From contig JAUYGU010000035.1 of assembly GCA_030690405.1 (NCBI GenBank), positions 1-9,561 on the forward strand: 9,561 nt of DNA, given 5' to 3'. Made by a program: the position numbers and the translations under genes. Of the stretch, positions 5,737 to 9,561 are shown piece after piece. Every line of letters begins with the position of its first letter. Within the stretch, counting starts at the first letter, position 1. The stretch comes from Dehalococcoidia bacterium. GTDB lineage: Bacteria; Chloroflexota; Dehalococcoidia; SM23-28-2; RBG-16-64-32. The notes beneath the pieces were generated by a model. The model worked only from the letters and a program-made list of their open reading frames with translations, was not told where the DNA came from and ran no database searches.

Positions 5737-6609
5737 TCAGGACAAACGCGACGAGGATTCGGCCGAGCCACCCCCTGCCATCCGTAGCCGCTCCCTGACC
5801 ACGAGGTACACGAACTTGGGGATCGCCAGCTGCCGACGCAGCCGCCATGGCTGGCGCAAGAGGCGGTACAGCCACTCCAGCCCCACGCACCTCAGCCACC
5901 GCGGCGCCCGCGATACGCTGCCTGAAACGAAGGAGAATGTCCCCCCCTCGGCGACCGCGACCCTGACTCGCAGGCGCGGCAGGTTCGCGACGATCCACCT
6001 CTCCTGACGCGGGAAGCCCATGGCGACGAGCAGGACGTCCGGCCGCGCCTCATCTATCATCCGCAGGACCTCTTCGTTCTCCTCCCCTTGAACGTCGAAG
6101 TAGCCGTTGCGCGCCCCCACGACGTTCAGACCCGGAAAGCGCCCCTCGACCCATCTCCTCGCCCCCCGAATCTCCTTCTCGCTTCCGCCCAGCAAGAAGA
6201 TTCGCGAGCGAGCCCTTTCGAGATGGGCCAGCATCTCCTCGGTCAGGTCTACGCCGGCCATGTTCTCCTTGAGTGGATGGCGGACGGCCTTCGGGTTGAG
6301 GACGAGCGCGGCAAGGGAGAGCGCGAGCTGCGCCAGGGCTCGCAGGGGACCCCCGGACAGTGACAGATAGTGCGCCGCCCACAGGATTCCGGTCCCGTCC
6401 GCCAGGCAGAGGTCAGCCCGGTTCAACACCTCGCGAAGGTTGGCATCGCGCGCGGCGGGGGGCATGTACTCCGAGTAGGGCTTGACCACGTAGGCCCTGT
6501 CACCGGCCCGGGCCAGCTCCTCGATGGCGCGGGCCGCCTCAACCCGGCTCAGGTTGTGGAAGCGGATGCCCAGGACCTCCACTGTCTGCGGAGATGACAG
6601 TCCCTTCAT
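5737..6609 (-). CDS. WecG/TagA/CpsF family glycosyltransferase
   Basis: This 290-residue GT26-family enzyme adds a sugar, often an N-acetylmannosamine derivative, to an undecaprenyl-diphosphate-linked acceptor at the inner membrane face. Visible motifs are LADGTGI (69-75) with the likely catalytic Asp71, AGVDL (118-122), FLLGG (138-142), VGARNGYFD (164-172), MGFPRQERWI (197-206), EGGTFSFVSG (221-230) and the C-terminal APRWLR-GLEWLYRLLRQPWRLRRQ region (235-260), whose basic helices hold TagA-type enzymes to the membrane. The usual Thr-x-Asn motif near the N-terminus is replaced by KPYSEYM (43-49). A hydrophobic stretch at 84-108 appears longer than in TagA. ATG 6609 overlaps the stop of the upstream glycosyltransferase as ATGA, implying translational coupling. 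It is the last gene of the operon and converges on the CapD-like gene. Confidence 0.92.
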   Translation of the reverse strand: MKGLSSPQTVEVLGIRFHNLSRVEAARAIEELARAGDRAYVVKPYSEYMPPAARDANLREVLNRADLCLADGTGILWAAHYLSLSGGPLRALAQLALSLAALVLNPKAVRHPLKENMAGVDLTEEMLAHLERARSRIFLLGGSEKEIRGARRWVEGRFPGLNVVGARNGYFDVQGEENEEVLRMIDEARPDVLLVAMGFPRQERWIVANLPRLRVRVAVAEGGTFSFVSGSVSRAPRWLRCVGLEWLYRLLRQPWRLRRQLAIPKFVYLVVRERLRMAGGGSAESSSRLS

Positions 6610-7805
6610 ACCTTGGCGCCGGTACCATCCAGGACCTCGTCCAGGGCCCGGTAGGCTGTCTCTGCCGTGTAGCAGCTGCGGATGAGAGTTCGCCCGTTCT
6701 CGCTGAGCGTGCGCCACAGACCCTCGTCCCCCATGAGGCGGCACATCGCCTCCGCCATGGACTCAGGGCCGGCGCTCACAAGCAGGTGCTCCGCGTCCAC
6801 CACTTCCAGCCCCTCCGCCCCCTCAGGGCTGGTCACCACCGGCAGGCCTCGGGCCAGAGCATTCAGGACCTTGAGCCGCGTTCCCCCACCGCTGCGGCTG
6901 GCCTCCACGAACAGTCGCGCCCGCCGATACAGGGGCTCGGCATCCATGACCGGGCCCAGGAACTCGGTTCCGGCCGTGCGGCGGGCCAGCCGCAGCAGCC
7001 AAGCCGGAGCCCCGCTCCCCGCGATGACGAGGCGCGCCTCGGGCATCCGTTGACGCACGTGGGGCCACACCGAGGTGAAGAGATACTGGAGACCCTCGAC
7101 GTTGGCCGGCCAGCTGAGCGTCCCGAAGTAGAGAACGACCGGCTCCGTAGCGGCAAAGGAGAGCGGCGGGCTCTCCAGCAGCGACGGCTCGGGCAGGTTC
7201 GGCAGCACCCGAAGCCGTTCCGGTTGGGCCCCCAGCGCGACCAGCGCCTGACGGTCCGCTTCCGACACGGCGAAGACGGCGTCGAAGCGGGGCAAGATCG
7301 CCGCCTCGTAACCGCGCACCCGCCGGTACTCCAGCCTGATGAGCGACCGCAAGAGAGGATTCCGCTCGCGCTCCGCCTGCCGGCGCCACATCACGTATTC
7401 GGCGTTATGCTCGTGCAATACCGCCAGGCGTTTGAAGCCCGCAGGCACGTACTGCGCCATCAGCCAGCCGTCCACGAACACCGCATCGTACACCCGTTCG
7501 CGCAACCGCTCGGAGACCAGCTCCATCATGCGGGCGCTGCGATTGCGTTCCACGCTCAGCGGTAGCCGTCTCAGATAGCTGCGCGCGAGGTTGAGAGGCG
7601 TACGGCCACGATTCAGGGGCAGGGTCTCCACCTCCTGCAAATTCGCGCACCAGGTTGCCTGCGCCTCCGTGAGGGGGTGTCTTCGGAAGCAGAGCACGTG
7701 CACATCGTGCCGCCCCTTCAGGTAGTCCAGGACGCTGGCGGTCTTTATCGTGCCCCCGCTGAGTGCAGGGTGAGGCACTTCCGAGGTCAGGAAGAGGACG
7801 CGCAT
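6606..7805 (-). CDS. Family 4 glycosyltransferase (GT-B fold)
   Basis: A 399-residue cytoplasmic or membrane-associated retaining glycosyltransferase. The N-terminal Rossmann domain starts MRVLFLTSEVPHPALSGG (1-18). HEHNAEY (131-137) is the acceptor-side motif of a GT4 subgroup. The C-terminal donor domain begins at about 222 with VVLYFGTLSWPANVEG, followed by the RLVIAGSG strand (258-265) and the SGGGTRLKVLNALARGLPVV block (305-324), where Glu is more usual at the start of such a motif. The closing segment EGAEGLEV is at 328-335. It lies 51 bases after rmlD and is coupled to the WecG-like gene by a four-base overlap. Sitting behind rhamnose genes, it may be a rhamnosyltransferase, but the donor is not readable from sequence. 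No strong Shine-Dalgarno precedes ATG 7805. Confidence 0.92.
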   Translation of the reverse strand: MRVLFLTSEVPHPALSGGTIKTASVLDYLKGRHDVHVLCFRRHPLTEAQATWCANLQEVETLPLNRGRTPLNLARSYLRRLPLSVERNRSARMMELVSERLRERVYDAVFVDGWLMAQYVPAGFKRLAVLHEHNAEYVMWRRQAERERNPLLRSLIRLEYRRVRGYEAAILPRFDAVFAVSEADRQALVALGAQPERLRVLPNLPEPSLLESPPLSFAATEPVVLYFGTLSWPANVEGLQYLFTSVWPHVRQRMPEARLVIAGSGAPAWLLRLARRTAGTEFLGPVMDAEPLYRRARLFVEASRSGGGTRLKVLNALARGLPVVTSPEGAEGLEVVDAEHLLVSAGPESMAEAMCRLMGDEGLWRTLSENGRTLIRSCYTAETAYRALDEVLDGTGAKV

Positions 7806-7856
7806 CGGCTCACTGTGCCCTGGCGGCGCCTCTCGGTAGGGTCCACGCGCCTTGCG

Positions 7857-8693
7857 TCAGGCACCTCCCCGGAGGTAGCGCTCCAGGGCATCTCGCCACG
7901 GGGGCATCTCAATCCCCAGGCGTCGCGCCTTCTCCAGGTTCAGCGCCGAGAATACCGGCTTGCGGTAGGGCGCCCCGAACTCCTCCTGGGTTGTCCGCTC
8001 CACCCCGACGCCGGTCAGTCCCCGAATCCGTAGAACTTCCTTAATCCACTGCAGGCGGGAGCAGTAGCCGCTGTTCGTAAGGTGATAGGTCCCCCAGGAC
8101 GCGTCTGCGATGAGGGCAGCGATCCCTCCGGCCAGGTCCGCGGTCCAGGTGGGTGATGCGATCTCGTCCGCGACCCCTTTGAGCCGGCCGGTCTTGGCGG
8201 CCATTTGCAAGACCTTCTCGGGGAAGCTCACCCTCCCGGCCCCATACAGCCAGGCAGTCCGGACTATGTAGTGCCGTTCCAGGGTGGAGCGCACACGATC
8301 TTCGCCGGCCAGCTTCGAGCGGCCGTAGGCGTTGACCGGATTCGGGGCATCGTCCTCCCGGTACGGCTCCCTCGCCGTCCCATCGAACACCTCGTTGCTG
8401 CTGATATAGACCATAGCGGCGCCGGCGCGGCTGCAGCCCTCCGCAACAACGCCGCTGCCTTCGCCGTTGATCAGGACGGCCCGCTGCGGGTCCGCCTCGC
8501 AGCCCGCCGTGTCGGTCCACGCCGCGGCGTGAATCACCAGCTCCGGCCGCAGCTTGTCCAGCGCGCGGGCCACGGCCTTCGCGTCGGTGATGTCGAGTTC
8601 GTCGTGGCCCAGAGCGGAGACCTGGTGCTGTGCCAGGGCATCCTCAAGGCTACGCCCCAGCTGGCCGCGGCCGCCCGTGATGAGGATGCGCAT
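7857..8693 (-). CDS. rmlD: dTDP-4-dehydrorhamnose reductase
   Basis: The last step of dTDP-L-rhamnose synthesis: NAD(P)H-dependent reduction of dTDP-4-keto-L-rhamnose. The 278 residues show GGRGQLG at 7-13, HAAAWTD at 55-61, ISSNEVFDG at 97-105 (variant of the classical STDYVFDG), and the catalytic YGRSK pair Tyr123/Lys127, followed by VRTAWLYG (144-151) and the substrate-side region near 180-190 (DEIASPTWTADLA). I chose ATG 8693 because family members begin MRILITG and AGGTG lies just upstream. GTG 8699, directly abutting the rmlC stop, would add two residues. Length is normal. It is the third gene of the rmlB-rmlC-rmlD run and is followed after 51 bases by a glycosyltransferase that may use its product. 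Confidence 0.95.
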   Translation of the reverse strand: MRILITGGRGQLGRSLEDALAQHQVSALGHDELDITDAKAVARALDKLRPELVIHAAAWTDTAGCEADPQRAVLINGEGSGVVAEGCSRAGAAMVYISSNEVFDGTAREPYREDDAPNPVNAYGRSKLAGEDRVRSTLERHYIVRTAWLYGAGRVSFPEKVLQMAAKTGRLKGVADEIASPTWTADLAGGIAALIADASWGTYHLTNSGYCSRLQWIKEVLRIRGLTGVGVERTTQEEFGAPYRKPVFSALNLEKARRLGIEMPPWRDALERYLRGGA

Positions 8694-8699
8694 CGGCAC

Positions 8700-9155
8700 C
8701 TACTTGAACTGGATGTCCCAATCGAAGGGGATCTGGTCGGTGTCCCAGGGGAGGCGATACTCGTCCGGCTCCTGCGGGTTGTAGAGCTCCGAAGGGAAGT
8801 TGATCAGGAGTGAGGGCTCCGTACCGACGGTCTTGTAGCCGTGAACGACACCCACGGGGATCTTCAGCATGATGCTGTTGTTGTCCCCCAGGTACAACTC
8901 GGCGGCCTCACCCTGTGTAGGCGAACCCTCGCGCAGATCGTAGAGCCCGACCTTGATCATCCCCTTCACCACGACGAAGAAATCATCCTGCTTCTTGTGC
9001 CAGTGCCAGGCCCGGATAACGCCGGGATAGTTCATGGAGACGTAGCACTGGCCGAACCTGGTGAAGATGGGATCGTCGCTGCGGAGCAACTCCATCAGGA
9101 AGCCCCGCTCGTCGGCATGCCTGGCGAGCTGCTTGATCTCCACTCCCTGGATCAT
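8700..9155 (-). CDS. rmlC: dTDP-4-dehydrorhamnose 3,5-epimerase family protein (short cupin form)
   Basis: A 151-residue single-domain cupin placed between rmlB and rmlD, so the expected job is 3,5-epimerisation of dTDP-4-keto-6-deoxyglucose. Visible features are DERGFLMELLRSDD (15-28), RAWHWHKKQDDFF (48-60) with His51 and His53, YDLREGSPT (72-80), KIPVGVVHGYKTVG (98-111) and the LYNPQEPDEYRLPWD region (124-138). Classical RmlC is about 180 residues with RGLHYQ and a KLVRVVRG strand; here the corresponding strand reads DFFVVVKG, so the usual lysine is replaced. I recognise this as a shorter subfamily seen in archaea and some bacteria; its exact specificity is less certain. ATG 9155 overlaps the rmlB stop as ATGA and AGGAG lies ten bases upstream. 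Its stop abuts the rmlD start region. Confidence 0.88.
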   Translation of the reverse strand: MIQGVEIKQLARHADERGFLMELLRSDDPIFTRFGQCYVSMNYPGVIRAWHWHKKQDDFFVVVKGMIKVGLYDLREGSPTQGEAAELYLGDNNSIMLKIPVGVVHGYKTVGTEPSLLINFPSELYNPQEPDEYRLPWDTDQIPFDWDIQFK

Positions 9156-9561
9156 CGGGACGACGCTCCTTCCGGATCGTAGGGCCGGCCGCCGGCGAGG
9201 CGTTCGCCGTACTGGCGCTGGTAGTAGTCCTGGAAGGGGCCCGCGTATATCGGCTCCCACCACCAGCGGTTCTCCTGGTACCAGCGGACGGTCCTCTCAA
9301 GGGCCGACAGGAAATCATGCTCGGGGGCCCAGCCGAGGGACTGCAGCTTTGCGGTGTCGACGGCGTAGCGGCGATCGTGGCCCTTCCGGTCCTCCACAAA
9401 CCGGATCAGGCCCAGCGGCTTCCCCACCAACTGGAGGAGCGTCTCCGCCACCCGGATGTTCTCCTGGTGGTTGTCGGCTCCGACGTTATAGACTTCGCCG
9501 GGCTCACCCTTCCGGGCGACGAGGTCCAGCGCGTTGCAGTGGTCCCCCACGTACAGCCAGT
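9152..9561 (-). CDS. rmlB: dTDP-glucose 4,6-dehydratase, C-terminal part (N-terminus beyond window)
   Basis: The last 136 codons of an extended short-chain dehydrogenase that converts dTDP-glucose to dTDP-4-keto-6-deoxyglucose, the second step of dTDP-rhamnose synthesis. Visible signatures are WLYVGDHCNALDLV at the right edge, GEVYNVGADN, IRFVEDRKGHDRRYAVDTAKL and LGWAPEHDF, then TVRWYQENRWWWEP, all typical of RmlB C-termini. The nucleotide-binding and catalytic parts lie outside the window. An extra tail of about 30 residues after WWWEP (AGPFQDYYQRQYG and on) is slightly longer than in many RmlB proteins. The stop overlaps the rmlC start by four bases, indicating one transcript and coupling. 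rmlA would be expected further upstream. Confidence 0.95.
   Translation of the reverse strand, partial: WLYVGDHCNALDLVARKGEPGEVYNVGADNHQENIRVAETLLQLVGKPLGLIRFVEDRKGHDRRYAVDTAKLQSLGWAPEHDFLSALERTVRWYQENRWWWEPIYAGPFQDYYQRQYGERLAGGRPYDPEGASSR

Noticed and set aside
6594..7565. A 323-codon plus-strand open frame opposite the GT4 gene
   Set aside because: It has low-complexity Arg/His/Pro/Gln content with no recognisable motif. The minus-strand glycosyltransferase has every expected motif across the same DNA.
8205..8813. A 202-codon plus-strand open frame opposite rmlD and rmlC
   Set aside because: It spans two clearly real minus-strand genes, has no ribosome binding site and shows no family resemblance.
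1..9561. CRISPR arrays, insertion sequences, toxin-antitoxin or other defence genes
   Set aside because: I saw no regularly spaced repeats, transposase motifs, or terminal inverted repeats with target duplications. The only sizeable repeat I found is the flippase duplication.

Overview
The window is a piece of a high-GC bacterial chromosome devoted mostly to making a surface polysaccharide. GC at third codon positions is about 86-88% in the first 50 codons of two typical genes that I counted by hand. The gene styles (a soluble TPR protein, a subfamily RmlC, and a WecG-like enzyme with an altered substrate motif) remind me of Chloroflexota such as Dehalococcoidia. That assignment is an impression, because no ribosomal or other marker gene is present.

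Layout. Positions 1-754 (minus) hold the N-terminal 251 residues of a TPR protein that runs off the left edge, with a recognisable promoter at 792-821. Positions 755-1318 contain a tRNA-Pro(CGG) gene (minus, 1023-1100) and two inverted repeats, but no credible protein gene. Positions 1319-5693 form a plus-strand cluster: an intact polysaccharide flippase, GDP-mannose 4,6-dehydratase (gmd), a glycosyltransferase stub, a decayed second copy of the flippase, a membrane phosphoglycosyl transferase, and a CapD/WbpM-type protein that lacks its catalytic half. Two GC-rich hairpins separate this cluster from a convergent minus-strand operon at 5737-9561. That operon reads rmlB (partial), rmlC, rmlD, a family 4 glycosyltransferase, and a WecG/TagA/CpsF glycosyltransferase. 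It has ATGA overlaps at two junctions and a stop codon abutting the next start region at a third.

How the genes fit together. The minus operon supplies dTDP-L-rhamnose (rmlA is presumably further upstream, outside the window) and two glycosyltransferases. The plus cluster supplies GDP-4-keto-6-deoxymannose, the lipid-linked first sugar (phosphoglycosyl transferase) and export of the lipid-linked oligosaccharide (flippase). No polymerase, ligase or GDP-6-deoxysugar reductase is visible.

The most interesting feature is the rearranged state of the plus cluster. Positions 3983-4242 are a second, roughly 88% identical piece of the flippase gene, with a 289-base out-of-frame internal deletion, joined directly to the first 45 codons of a glycosyltransferase. 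The gmd gene and the glycosyltransferase stub share a lower third-position GC (about 70%) than the DNA on both sides. This suggests an imported block lying between two flippase copies, followed by a deletion. The CapD-like gene has also lost its 3' half where it meets the convergent operon. I see no CRISPR array, insertion sequence, transposase or defence system.
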